Part shown: positions 11,786 to 22,848 of the stretch, piece by piece
How the letters are laid out: each line of letters opens with the position of its first letter
Numbering within the stretch: position 1 is the stretch's first letter
NCBI GenBank assembly: GCA_013420905.1
Contig: JAAXNY010000013.1
Span: forward strand, 1,426,001 to 1,490,000
Length of the DNA: 64,000 bases
DNA from: Collybia mongolica
Lineage: Eukaryota > Basidiomycota > Agaricomycetes > Agaricales > Clitocybaceae
Reading direction: 5' to 3'
Made by a program: the position numbers and the translations under genes
Notes under the pieces: generated by a model
The model's input: the letters and a program-made list of their open reading frames with translations, nothing else
The model's database searches: none
What the model was told of the DNA's origin: nothing

Positions 11786-14468
11786 TCATGTCGAAGCCAC
11801 ATCAGGTACAACGGCAAGCGCCTGCATGAGCACATTAGCGTTGGTGATGAGCATTCCAGGTGATGACGGCTCGACAATTGTGTTCGACGCACACCATTCC
11901 ATGAGGGCAACAGCAGTCTGAGCAATACCATTGACTCTGTCCTGGACTTCAGCCAGGCCCAAAGCCTGGACGCAGTGACACCCGCCCAAAAACCTTCCCA
12001 ATGTGACGTTAGCGTCAACGAGCGCCTCGATATTACCCAGAAGTTCAGGGACAGTCAGAGATCCGAGCGCCCTTGTCATCGCGCGCACAATGCCGCCGAG
12101 CATGCTCTTGTTGGGAAGACAAGGGGCTGGTAGAGATGGGATGCTGGGAAGTAGGGTAGGGGCAACGAGGATCTTTCCCTGCAAAGTAATTATGAGCTGT
12201 ACGAGCGCATCAACTCTAGTCTGCAATTCAAGGTTGGTAGTGACCTCCCCGACTAGGTTAAGTCTCGCGGTAAGCTCGGCAAAGAGGGAATTCAAGTTGA
12301 GGTCGACATTTTCGAGAACATCAGCATCGATACTATTTTTGGCGTCAAGGGAAGCCTGGCCGATGGTGTCAAGGATTGCCACGAAGCTACCGAGACCCAT
12401 GTCCTCAATGCAGCCACAATTGGTAAGGGCACCCGCAACAATGGCATTGGCGCTGACTAGGGCATCAATGTTAGTAAGGAAGGTGGGAACGGTAGTGGTC
12501 CCAAGAAGGTTGACAGTGGCTTGAACAACGGCACGCGCGAGGTTCGTATCAACTGGGAGCTCGGGAGTCCCGATTATGGGGACAGTAATAGGTGCTGCGC
12601 CTTCGGGGGAGGAAGGGAGGGAAGTGGCACTGTTGCTCAGATTGAGGACGAGCTGACCGAGAGCTGAGACCTTGTTAACGATGGCAGCATCAATATGAGC
12701 AACAACGTCGACATCGGCGGGGGGGCGGGCATGAGAGGTGAGGCGAGCCAAGCCCTCGAGGAGCGCGTCGAGATCAAGGTCAATGGCGAGATCAGCTGTG
12801 TTGGGGATAGTTGGAATTGTACCAGACCCAGGGGCCTCAGGAATCAGGGGAATGCCGATTGGATTGTCCTGACACCATCTCTGGAGGTTAAGGGCAGTAT
12901 AGAGGAGCACGTCCAGCTCGACAGCTAGGATCCCGAGTCCAAGCTTCTCCACACATCCGCATCCTGCAGACTGCTCTTTGAAGTCGATGGTGAGGTCAAC
13001 AAGGGCGTTGGCGTTGGCGACGACACTTGCGACGGTATTGGAGTTCAGGAGGCTTGAGGACGCATCAACCGTGGACTGGACAAGGCCAATGTAGTCGACA
13101 GCAGGGGTATCTGTGGGAGCTGGAATAGAGTAAGCGACCTCGTGGAGGCTGACAGCGAGGTTAGCGACGTTTTGTATTTGGGCGCGAAGGTCTGGGTTAG
13201 GGGAGGCGACAGTGGAGAAAACTTCGCTTCTATGCCGCGTGTCCAGCCTCAGTGGTCCAGAATTTCTAGTGTGTTGCTGGACTAGGGACGGTATCGCAAC
13301 GCAGCTCGTCTTATCAGCGCTGGGTTCCTGACCATCCTTGCATCGTGATACGACACATTGAGAGTTTGCGCAACCCGAGCCAATGACGCCAGGAAGCCGA
13401 CCGCAATTAATACCAGTGGCAGTAGATCGGTAAGGCTCATGAAAAGGATGGGGAGTGATGCATCCGCCACCTGAACCAGCCATGTCAGAACCAGGAGAGA
13501 TTTTTTTAATTGAGGGAACTCTCACAGCTGTCAAGAGCAACACGAGTGTCAATACACTCAAAATCCAAGGTACCTTCGCGACCGGTAATGCCACAGATAG
13601 ACTCGTTACGCTTGCAAGTTAATTTGGCCTCGACAAGTGTGCTGATCGGCGCGCTCCGTTTACGGGGAACAGGCACCTGTGTACCACAGCCCTGTTTCCC
13701 AAAGACCTCGTATTAATTATAGAGCGTAGGATAAACGGTGGGATGTCTTACATTGGGGAAGTCACCACATACGCCATTACATTCCATGTATGGGGCCTCG
13801 CAGGCACAGACGCCTTCAGCCTGGGTATAGTTCTCTTCACAACTGAATGCACAGGGTGTTCTAACCTGGCAGATGCGCCTACCATTGGTTGGGAGAGTGC
13901 AAGTTTCGGGATGCGGGTTCAACTAAAGAGAAATATCATAAGGAGATCTCTCAGAAGAGAAACCACTGTGGCTCACAGGTGTGCCAACGTTGACTGTAAG
14001 CTGATTTGTTGACGTTAAGATATGATGGAATATGTCAGGGAGGCAAGAAAGATACTTACGAATTGGGTGAGCATTGTAGAGACAACATCCCTTCCCAAGA
14101 GGTCGATAAGAATCCGCGCGTCAGCATTACTATCGAGCCAGATATTTAGGTCCTAGATTTGTGCTTCGGTTAAAAGGTAGTGCAATACTAGCCAGATGAA
14201 TACATACGTTGAGGCACAGGCAATTTTTGATACTGATGTATGCTTCGGGGTTCGAGAACCCTGCGAGAATTGCGAATAATTGACCATCAATGGAGGCGCA
14301 AACATCGATGATGTCGCGGCGGTACTTGAATTGGTGTGATGCAAGTGAGCGTGTGGCGGACGTTCTGGAATCACGATCGTTAGCAGGACGCGGAAATTGG
14401 GCCGCAGTAGCAAAGGGTATGAAGAGTGCCGCAAGGGACGAGATAATGAGTGTGGTTACAAGACGCAT
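11786..14468 (-). CDS. Secreted CPL1-like cysteine-rich protein with three C-terminal modules (copy 2)
   Basis: Tandem paralog of the gene at 7988-10950. From ATG 14468 the signal peptide is MRLVTTLIISSLAALFIPFA, then IIDVCASIDGQLFAIL and CLCLN correspond to copy 1. The CPL1-like domain follows: CQVRTPCAFSCEENY, CACEAPYMECNGVCGDFP, CGITGREGTLDFECID, GGGCITPHPF, GINCGRLPG, CVVSRCKDGQEP. The long last exon again contains three modules: AGCGCVEKLGL..RWC (about 12960), TNCGCIEDMGLG (about 12410, WC lost) and GGCHCVQALGL..EWC (about 11970). Exon order and cysteine spacing agree with copy 1, but the sequences have diverged strongly. Role unknown; secretion is a confident inference. Confidence 0.82.
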
Positions 14469-15243
14469 TGGACCAGAAAGACCAGACGTGAAGTCTGGGT
14501 AGTGGTCCTTTAATAGGATAAAACGAGAGACAGGTTTGTGAAGCGTTAGAACACCTCTGGGGGGGGGTTATATGTCTCGGGGAGCTGATTGTCTGGCGGA
14601 GTATCAACGATTGGGTGCACTAAAGGCAGAATGGCATCGGAGACGACCTGGAGGAATGCAAGCCTTTCGGTCTGTTCTCATGCTGCTTCACATTCAGAGG
14701 GGAGTGATTGGAACGGACGCGAAACCAAAATAGTATGGAAGTCGCCATAAATGGAATGGTGATCGATCGACGGAGCTTCTTTCTTGCTCTACCAGACGAA
14801 CGGAACTAAGGAGAAGATCTGTTTACGGCCATACCGCCACGGCGCATAACGAGGGATAGTGAATAAAGAGAGAATCGAGGGTTACTTGCCAACGGATATC
14901 CTCTGCCATTTGATGTAGGATGCGCCAGCCTTGTCATGTTCTATGACTTTTGCTATTTTTATTTGGTTACAAGCTTCTTGATCTTGATGGGAAGAGGTCT
15001 GAAAATTAATAATGGCTATTGCCTGGTACGGCATAAAATTGACCATGAATGTTGACAAGAGAGTGGAATGTTTCATGATCTGTGTGCGGGTAACAGCGCA
15101 ATAAGTTGGCATTCGTCGTTTGTGGTATTGAGACGCTGTAGCCTAGGAGATTGACAACCAGTACTAAAACTTCCTATGACACCCATTAACCATAACTCGA
15201 TATGATGCGGTGATCACATACCCTACTCATTCCAAATTACACT
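14469..15243. other. Intergenic region
   Basis: About 775 nt between the 5' end of CPL1-like copy 2 and the 3' end of Med8. It includes a G-run near 14561. No gene recognised. Confidence 0.5.
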
Positions 15244-16341
15244 TTAGAGTCCGGCGCCATTTGATGCATCTGGAAGCACAGTTGCTATCGGACTCGAGGA
15301 TGCAGTCGCAGCAATAGAGACTGAGGCGAGGCCCGCGAGTCCATTTTGTACAGGTAAGGACAAAGTTGCTGATACTGGTGATTGGGTATCCATCGCTGAG
15401 TTCACTAAGCCTTCTACTTCATCTTCGTCGCTGCTTCCACCATCTGGAGAGTCCATCCCTACATCTCCATCTCCGTCCTCTCCACCCTCACCTTCACCAT
15501 TGCTATCATGCGGATCGTCACCCCCATCGTCACCACCACTCTGAATGTCCTCCATGGCACCCTCATGCATGCGCATCCGAGGATCCCATTCCAACTCTTC
15601 CGGCTCCTCCACCTCGACTTCAACCCTTTGCTTCCAGTCGAATTTTTCCTTCAACATAGCGACGGCCCTCACAGCCCGCTCGATACGTCGATCATGGGCA
15701 CTCCGGATTTCTTCACACTCTTGCAAAACGTCCTCGTATTCCACTTTTGCACGTACCGCACCCAATCCGTTGCCAAACCCATACCCGCTCCCTGACATAT
15801 CCCGAGGAGGGGTCGGACCCGCACCGCCAAGGACAGCAAGTGAGCCTTTGGTCGTCATATGCTCGGCGATCCGCCGCACAGTCTCATTTTCCATCCGAAG
15901 CACATCCAAGGTCTGCTGATTTCGCAGTAGTGGTATGACTTCTCCATCCAGCTGTGCATCTGTCATCCCTACGCTTGGGTGGAGGGCTATTCTCTCAAAC
16001 GGATTACTCGATCCTCCCGTGCTACCACCATTGAATGTTTTGCCGGCATTTAAGGTCGGATTCCCGACAAGACCCAAGGAGAAGCTGTGTGTCTGGGATA
16101 AGAGAATGTTGTATTTGGTCAAAACATCAGGCCAGGCTGGCATAGCTGCCTGATGACCGTTTTCGATTGTACGTTGCAGGGCTTGAATGGAGTCAATGAT
16201 TTGGTTCGCCTTGAATTTGAGGGATTCAAGCTGAGAGACTGGAAGTGGGGAGGTCGTGACATGGGCCAAAGGATTTGATGGCGTAGGTTCAGCCAATGGG
16301 GGATTCACGTTCGCTAGGATATTAGCATTCATCGTATTCAT
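15244..16341 (-). CDS. MED8: Mediator complex subunit 8
   Basis: Subunit of the head module of Mediator, which links transcription factors to RNA polymerase II in the nucleus. One uninterrupted exon of about 365 codons. The Med8 signature lies near the N-terminus: SQLESLKFKANQIIDSIQAL followed by MPAWPDVLTKYNILLSQTHS and SFSLGLVGNP. The C-terminal part is longer than in yeast and holds a very acidic low-complexity stretch (EEDEVEG, GGEDGDGDVGMDS), probably disordered. The first ATG in frame is 16341-16339; upstream in-frame codons lack ATG. It is divergent from the HMG gene across about 190 nt, so the two probably share a promoter region. Confidence 0.85.
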   Translation of the reverse strand: MNTMNANILANVNPPLAEPTPSNPLAHVTTSPLPVSQLESLKFKANQIIDSIQALQRTIENGHQAAMPAWPDVLTKYNILLSQTHSFSLGLVGNPTLNAGKTFNGGSTGGSSNPFERIALHPSVGMTDAQLDGEVIPLLRNQQTLDVLRMENETVRRIAEHMTTKGSLAVLGGAGPTPPRDMSGSGYGFGNGLGAVRAKVEYEDVLQECEEIRSAHDRRIERAVRAVAMLKEKFDWKQRVEVEVEEPEELEWDPRMRMHEGAMEDIQSGGDDGGDDPHDSNGEGEGGEDGDGDVGMDSPDGGSSDEDEVEGLVNSAMDTQSPVSATLSLPVQNGLAGLASVSIAATASSSPIATVLPDASNGAGL

Positions 16342-16528
16342 CGTCTTCAACGATGAGCAGAAACTTAATCGCGTTTGCCAAACAACACCACGTTGTCCCT
16401 AAACAGCAACATACATGTGACATCTCATCATCGTAACACAACTGGTTTCAATATTCAAGTTGGTTTCCATCAACGCTGTTCCAGACCTTTTCCCCCCCCC
16501 CTTTCTTTCCCGCTTGAAGTAAAATTTC

Positions 16529-17571
16529 ATGTTATCGGTGCTGAATATCCGGCTTGCCACTAGGCTTCCACATATAGCAAAGGCCGCAACATGCCATGTT
16601 GCACGTCCCGTTCTCGCGTCCCACCCCTCAACGCGTTCCTTCTGGTCGTCCACCCGTGTCGAAGAGCCCATCAAATCCCCAGCAAAGAAAGCACAAGTTA
16701 AAAAAGAAGGAGTCAAGCCTGAGCAGAAGAAACGCGCTGCTAAACAATCCTCCAAAGCCGGAGCTGGTGAGAAAAAACCTAAAAGAGGTCTGTAAATTTG
16801 AAAGTAATCCCCCATATGCACACTCAGAGGCTTTCAAATAGTGATTATTCCAAAAGAGGCGAGGCCGCCGAAGGGCTCTTGTTCAGCATACGTCTTATTC
16901 TTCAAGGGATATATGGACGAGCATGAAGTCAGGGGTCCGGGTACTCTGATGGCGTCGGCTGTTAAGGCGGGTGAGGAGTGGAGAGGCTTTTCAGAGGCGG
17001 AAAAAGCTGTTAGTATAATTCAAATACATTCACAATGCCGGGCGTACTACATATACCCGTCAAGGCCATACTGACTGTATTTTATTTTATCCTCAGCCGT
17101 ACGTCGAACGGGCCAAGGTCGATCGCGAAAAGTATGTAGAAGAACTTGGAGAGTGGTTCAAGCACGCAGATCCTGCAGTTATTCGTGAGCTCAACAAGCG
17201 CGGGAAGCGAAAGCTACGTGTACCGAAGTTGCCAGGCGAGCCATCTAGGCCACCGACGAGTTTCCTCATGTTCGTGAAAGGCTCTCAGTCAGATCCGGGA
17301 CATGTATTCACGTCGCATTACTCAGGTATTTGCAGGATCGCAAGGCCCAGTCTGGTGATATTACAGGCGTTGATTCCATGAGGAAACTTGCTGCCGATAC
17401 AGGCAAAGAGTGGCTATCCATGACTGCTGAACAGAAAAGGGTTGGTTCCCACCACCAATTAACTTATATTACTGTCTTTGACCTCCCTTTCCCTAGCCAT
17501 ATCAAGAACGGTTTGACCTGATGTTGAAAGAATATCACGCGAAGAAAGCAACACAGACCAGCTCGGAATGA
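16529..17571 (+). CDS. Mitochondrial HMG-box protein (Abf2/TFAM-like, two boxes)
   Basis: Likely mtDNA-packaging or transcription protein. The N-terminus (MLSVLNIRLATRLPHIAKAA and on through STRSFWSSTR) is rich in Arg, Ser and Ala and lacks acids, as in a matrix-targeting peptide. A Lys/Ala-rich linker leads to a first HMG box (RPPKGSCSAYVLFFKGYMDE, GEEWRGFSEAEKAPYVERAK). A second follows (RPPTSFLMF, KEWLSMTAEQKRPYQERFDL). Introns are about 16794-16847, 17009-17096, one between about 17274 and 17335, and 17440-17496; the third is uncertain at its 5' end, and a donor after LMF (GTGAAA) restores the frame. TGA is at 17569-17571. Two boxes plus a transit peptide favour an Abf2/TFAM-type protein over a nuclear HMG protein. 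Confidence 0.8.
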
Positions 17572-19327
17572 TATCCGAACCATTCCTTCCGTTTCCCGTA
17601 ATGTCTGATTCTTCCATACCTATTATTTCGTTAGTGAATACTGTACAAACGACCCACACCCAAATGACAACAATGATAGATACTTCCACGAACTGCAAGT
17701 CAGCGAGAACAGTCCGAACTAATAGGTTTCCTTACTCCTTGTTCGATAGTTGATAGACTGATACGAAACATTTCCTTCAGAATTTGTATATTGTCAGACA
17801 TACACCATTTTCCAAAATTCTCTGTTCTATGAGACCGCACCTCAAGGGGGGCACCATATGGTCAAGAGGGGACCGTTTCTAAGGATTTGAAAGCACCAGT
17901 ACGACAAGCTCATATGGGTGACACTCTGTTTCAAGGCAGCCACTCAAAGGATAGGCCGCATAAGTCTGCTTCAGGTAAAAGGACTTGCACCGCTGACGCT
18001 ATATATGCATGGGAGGCAGCCTTCTCTTGCATGCTCGCAACGAATCAACTGTGCAAGGCTTGAAATGTAGCTTTTAACACTGAGAATAGCAATGCATGAC
18101 GACACCGTGGTTCACGCTGGGCCATCACTCGTAATTAACCTCTTCGTCTACTCTTATTGCGTGCGCTGACACATCAGCCTCTGAATAGGGACACATAATA
18201 CCATTCAAGTAACTAGACACTATATAGCAGACATAACTTACGCGACGCGTTTGTTGTAGAATGCTTGGCTTGTCGCGTCGTTTGCATCACGTGAGAGCCC
18301 CACCAAGCTTGTCCAACGGTTGTGCCGAACCTCGATCTAAATTTCACCATTGGCGATGGCTTGAAGCCTCATGATGTATACGACTACCTAAAGAAGGGAC
18401 ACTGAAAGGAATTATAGCTGACCAGGTATTTCATCCCATAGTAGTTACTTGAGTTAATAAGGCGACTTCCACTTCAGATCCATCCTTCTGGAGTTGAGCC
18501 TGAGCCCTCATGCCAGGATACTGCCAATGCTTCTGGAAACAGGGCTTACATTCATGTCGGTGGGAAGACTGGATAACGGTGAACGTGATATATCAATGGA
18601 ATATACAGAGTTGGCATCGCACTTGGTTATGTGACATGCGCAGTATGTATCTCCTCTAAATCTCTTAAGCCCGTTAACAAGATACTACTCTTAAGGACTC
18701 TAGCGCCTCCCTTTTCGTGGGGGTTTCCGAGCTTCATTTAGCCTTAAGCCCACACACGCATGGACTTAGGATGATACCAACGGAGTACATCTACCGCTTG
18801 TACATAGAGCTTGCGGAAACGGTCTTGTATAACACAACAGGACCTATAAGGAAAAGTGCTCATGGCTTTCATATGCGCACCCAGTGGATTTAACGAGTAA
18901 GGCCCTTTATAAAATTGTATTGTAAATTTTAACTGATAGCTTCTCTGATGGTCAGCGGTCCCAGCCCTTGACCTCTCGGATCACCGAAAAGCCCGAGAAA
19001 AGGACTGGCTATAACCCTGGAGTGAACCTAGCTATTCCATTATGTCGCCTGAAGAAAATAAAACTTGACATTGGTGCAATTGTCCAAACGGTGTTCAGAA
19101 GGCCTTCCATTTCCGCCCCTCCTATCAGAGACCTGATTAATACGCGCGAGTTCGAGCTCAAAACTCTCTGTCTGTAAGCCCCTACCCGTCTTGTTCCTCG
19201 TTCAGCTCAAATTGATTGATAATTTAGGGCGGTGTTTTCGATCTTTTGAAGTGGTTGAATTTTGTTTGGGTGACGTCATAACAATCCTCTACGAAACAAT
19301 GGAATAGTTACGCAAAATAATCTTCCC
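17572..19327. other. Gene-poor interval
   Basis: About 1.75 kb with only short open frames lacking codon periodicity or family resemblance. It holds the 3' flanks of the HMG and APH-like genes, which converge. A palindromic TGACGTCA occurs at 19271-19278. Confidence 0.45.
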
Positions 19328-20509
19328 TCAATAACATGGTGCATCCTTCAACGCCTCCGAACTCTTTCCCAGTGCCTCCTTCGCCCAAATCCGCTTCTCC
19401 TCCACAAACGGCTCTTCGCCTTCTACGGCTTCCACCCCATACTTGGTCAAGACCAATAACCCCAAAAAGAACGTATACCACAACCTCTTCGTCTTCTGCC
19501 TCGGAAAAAAGGTCAACTGGCCCCCTCCCCCGCCTTTGTACCCCTCTAAGAAAGCATCCGTCGGCCCCTCGGCCTCCGCACCCATCATAAAACACTCCAA
19601 CAATGGGTCTCCCCACAGCGCATGCGCGATATTCGGTAAGATCGCAGCAATACCCCCTGGTGCCCTCTTCGCGGCTTCCATCGACGGGTCGATCAAGTAA
19701 ATATCATGCTCGGAGCCAGTGAACCACACCAGCACCGGCACATCAACGTCATCGAACAAGAACGAGCCGATCGCACGGGAGAGATACCCGCGGACGTCCG
19801 CGTACGGTAATGCGAACCCGCTTCCCTCGACCTGCGCAAGGAGATCCTCCAATAGGCTCGTGAATGTTTCCTGCCAGCTATACGAAGGCACAGTGGGCTC
19901 CTTCCCACCAGGCTCGGGACGGCCATACCAGTCATTCTGCACACCGCTGTGGAGCTGGCCCAGGAACTTCCCGAGAAGGACGTCAATCAGGACGGTGTCG
20001 TTCGTGGAGAGGGCGCCTGATCGGCGCGCATCAGGAAGGGATACGATGTCAGCAGCAGAGAATGGACTGAGGGGAGAAAGGAGGTAGTGATAAGGGATAA
20101 GGGCAAGTGAGGTGTCTAGTGTCGACTCGAGGATAGGGATGTCGGTCTGCGTGCGGATGCGGGACAGCAACTCGACAGCCAGTGGTAGCGAGTTATCGTG
20201 ATACGTCCGCGTCCCCGTTGTGGGGCGCGATATCGTGATAAAGCAGCAACATATCGGTGGGTGTGTAGTTCCAGGTGTCTGGAGGTCCGCTACATACGTT
20301 TTGGAATCGAGCGTGTGGCTCGAGGTGCCGCGTGAGTGGCGTGAAATGAAAATCAGGAGATTGATCGCGACATACCTGAAGCCATGATTCTTCAGTTCCG
20401 TTAATTTGACGACTGTCGCTTGAGCATTGGAGAAGTCTTTATTGACGATACGTTGGACTTGTTCCACGGTGACGGAGGTAACTTCCCTCAACAGCGGTTG
20501 GGCGGACAT
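19328..20509 (-). CDS. APH-like kinase-fold protein, probably catalytically degenerate
   Basis: Resembles the aminoglycoside phosphotransferase (APH) kinase-fold families abundant in agaricomycetes. Recognisable parts: a TDIPIL segment typical of the N-lobe/C-lobe boundary, LGQLHSGVQNDWYGRP and YSWQETFTSLLEDLLAQVEG of the helical C-lobe, and the ALWGDPLLECFM stretch that usually follows the metal-binding loop. The expected catalytic HGDxxxxN motif is absent; the matching place reads VLVWFTGSEHDIYLIDP. A tail with KTKRLWYTFFLGLLVLTKYG fits the family. Frame is open from ATG 20509 to TGA at 19328; one or two short N-terminal introns are possible around 20320-20380, where a GTATGT donor follows NHGF. 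It may be a pseudokinase or a non-kinase relative. Function unknown. Confidence 0.6.
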   Translation of the reverse strand: MSAQPLLREVTSVTVEQVQRIVNKDFSNAQATVVKLTELKNHGFRYVAINLLIFISRHSRGTSSHTLDSKTYVADLQTPGTTHPPICCCFITISRPTTGTRTYHDNSLPLAVELLSRIRTQTDIPILESTLDTSLALIPYHYLLSPLSPFSAADIVSLPDARRSGALSTNDTVLIDVLLGKFLGQLHSGVQNDWYGRPEPGGKEPTVPSYSWQETFTSLLEDLLAQVEGSGFALPYADVRGYLSRAIGSFLFDDVDVPVLVWFTGSEHDIYLIDPSMEAAKRAPGGIAAILPNIAHALWGDPLLECFMMGAEAEGPTDAFLEGYKGGGGGQLTFFPRQKTKRLWYTFFLGLLVLTKYGVEAVEGEEPFVEEKRIWAKEALGKSSEALKDAPCY

Positions 20510-21077
20510 TCCTCTAAGTGGTATCGAATGAACAGGTCTCCTGTTAATAATCTAGGCAGCTTGTTTCCTGGTATCTGTAGGGGAATATCAAACACCACGC
20601 AAGTACTTGTGTGATGGCTTGACCAAGATCTGGATCCGGCTAGATTTCACACAGGTACAACAGAAATCGAAGTCCGACGTTCATGGAGGTTGATATATAT
20701 CGTCGTTCCTTGCCAGAAATAATAATATTTCTCTCGCCAGATCGGCTTTCATGATGCTGGCTGTCCTCGGTCCCGCCACATGGCCTCATGAAGGGGAAAG
20801 CGCCTGAGAGTTTATTGGCTTGCTTAATAGGCCTTGCCTTCACAATGATTCCGACGGCAAAAGCGTATCAAATCACCGCTGAGATCAATATGGAAAGTAT
20901 CATGTGTCGACCCCTCGCACGTTCGAGTCACGCCACCTGCCAACGGGACGTTTGCCTTTCTCCAGGTTCCGTAATTCCTCATGGATAGATATAATACAAA
21001 TCATAATTTAGCTGTACTAGCCGGGTAGTTTCTGACTTCGTCTGGTAATTGTCGGCTCTCTAAATCATACTGATTGC
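20510..21077. other. Intergenic region
   Basis: About 570 nt upstream of the APH-like gene and downstream of the CsbD-like gene. A 66-codon frame at 20788-20988 starts with a hydrophobic stretch but has no other support. Confidence 0.4.
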
Positions 21078-21954
21078 TCATCCAATATTTTTCATATTTT
21101 CCACAGCCTCGCCCTTCCTCTGTACCTCTCCTTCATCCGTGCCCTCTGGAGAAACTGTCGCCGCCTCTTCTTTACTGCCACGCTCCTTCTCCTGTGCTGG
21201 CGTTGATGATGATGATGACTTGTGCGCGTCTTCAAGTGGTGGCTTTTTCTTCTCCTCGGGGGTTGCGAATGGGTCGTCATCCTGTTACAGAATTCATTAG
21301 CATGAACAAATATGATTTTTTGCGAACATGCTGAGGGCTCACATCGTTTTCCATTTCCTTGTGTTTGAGCTCACCCGTCCTACGGTCCCTCCCGTGTTCG
21401 GCGAGTTCGTGATTCTTCGTAACCTTGCCTTTGAACTCTTCCTTCAGTCCTACAACTTTATCTAAGAACCCCTGAAACAGACACCAAGTGGGTTACATAT
21501 GAGATTCAAAGGGATAAACTCAAACCGCTTACCGTCCCTTGGTTATAGTTGGGTCCATAACCCACCTTTCCAGCGTGTTTCTGCTCCGGATACCCCTCAT
21601 CTGCGCCAGGCATCGTATCGGAGTCTGTGGTAGTATCACCATTGGCGTTGTTATCAGACGATGACGACATATTTGGTGTCGTGCCAGAGCCGACAGCAGA
21701 GGGGTGCACGCCGGCCTGCTTGCCTGGCTCGGTTGAAGGCGTATGATTTATTGCGCGGGTTCCTGTTAATGACTTCCGATCGACGGTTGTCCAGCATGAG
21801 TATAAGCCTGAAGACGTACTGGTTCCGTCCTTGATATCCGCGCTATCCTTCGTCTGTCTTCCTGAACATTGGGGAAACGTCAAGTCTAGTATCGGTGGCA
21901 GCGGGGGGGATGAGGCATACCTGAGTTTTGTGGAGATGCGATGTTAGTAGACAT
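21078..21954 (-). CDS. Small hydrophilic CsbD-like fungal protein
   Basis: Spliced by eye: exon 1 starts at ATG 21954 (MSTNIASPQNS); exon 2 runs from about 21861 to 21534 and ends GKVGYGPNYNQGT; exon 3 encodes GFLDKVVGLKEEFKGKVTKN and HELAEHGRDRRTGELKHKEM; exon 4 gives DDPFATPEEKKKPP and a Ser/Glu-rich tail ending in TGA at 21078. The GLKEEFKGKVTKN..ELAEHGRDRRTGELK segment resembles the CsbD-type pattern of small stress proteins. Similar short acidic proteins with DDPF ends occur widely in basidiomycetes (memory, not searched). No signal peptide or membrane helix; probably cytosolic or nuclear and disordered. Function unknown; a stress role is inference only. Confidence 0.65.
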
Positions 21955-22848
21955 AGTTGTAATTAAAATTAATGGATGCTTGGCGTGTAAGTGAAATTTA
22001 AAAAGGGGGGCTCCATCGACAACTATGAGTGCTTTATACACCTTGTTCTAGGTGGGTTAGATGACGCATTATGACGTGCAAAAAGAATTCCTGTAGGCCA
22101 TAAATACACCATGTCAAAAATAGAACACGCGATGGTCTATCCTTAGATCGGTGTGGCAGGCGCACTATTTGTTATTGTTTTCGGGGCCGCGGTAGTCAAT
22201 GTTTAACGCTTAACGTCCAAATGCTGGCCAAAGAAAGGCTTTCAGGGTTCAAACGTTCGCCCGTAATAGGGAATTGTCGTTGCCAGGAATCGGGCATCGT
22301 CGCTGCATTTACCATAGAAGGTGACGTCGATGGGGTTCAATTTGGGGCTTTTGACAGGCACCAGGTCCTTGGAGTGGCAGGAATGGGGCAAGTGGCTGTG
22401 TCGTTGTTTCCAGGACCGGCCCGGCCTTCCAGAGTTCCTTCATCGACCTTGACCATAGTGTTGCCATGGGGTGTACGCGCTACGTTTCTTTCTTGAGTGT
22501 CTATATATCAACCATATAAACTGGACATAGACTGCATATAGAAGACCCAGGCGATAATATGGCACCTCTTCTTTGAAAGTATGGACGGCATGACACATAA
22601 TCGAGCAACACTTAACGGGGGTCATGGCATTTCGATTCTCTCGAGCATGTGGAATAACTTAAACACATGGCCAACTTTCTGTGGAGGCTGCAAGATGAGG
22701 TGATGATCAGGAGAGAAGAGCGAAGAAGCTGGGTAGACGGACACGTGCGTATGTATCCATGTATCACCGGGTTAGTGCGCGTTGTATTTAAAGCTAACAG
22801 TGCTCCCATGATAGATGGAAAGGATATCGTCAGCATTGTTTCCTCGAG
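21955..22848. other. Divergent intergenic region, CsbD-like gene / GH92
   Basis: About 890 nt between divergent genes. TATTTAA at 22785-22791, about 60 nt before the GH92 ATG, is a possible TATA element. No gene recognised. Confidence 0.45.

Noticed and set aside
15366..15919. Plus-strand His/Leu-rich frames
   Set aside because: Antisense shadows of the acidic tail and middle of Med8.
20788..20988. Possible small secreted protein of 66 residues
   Set aside because: The hydrophobic stretch is suggestive, but there is no clear promoter, cysteine pattern or known relative.
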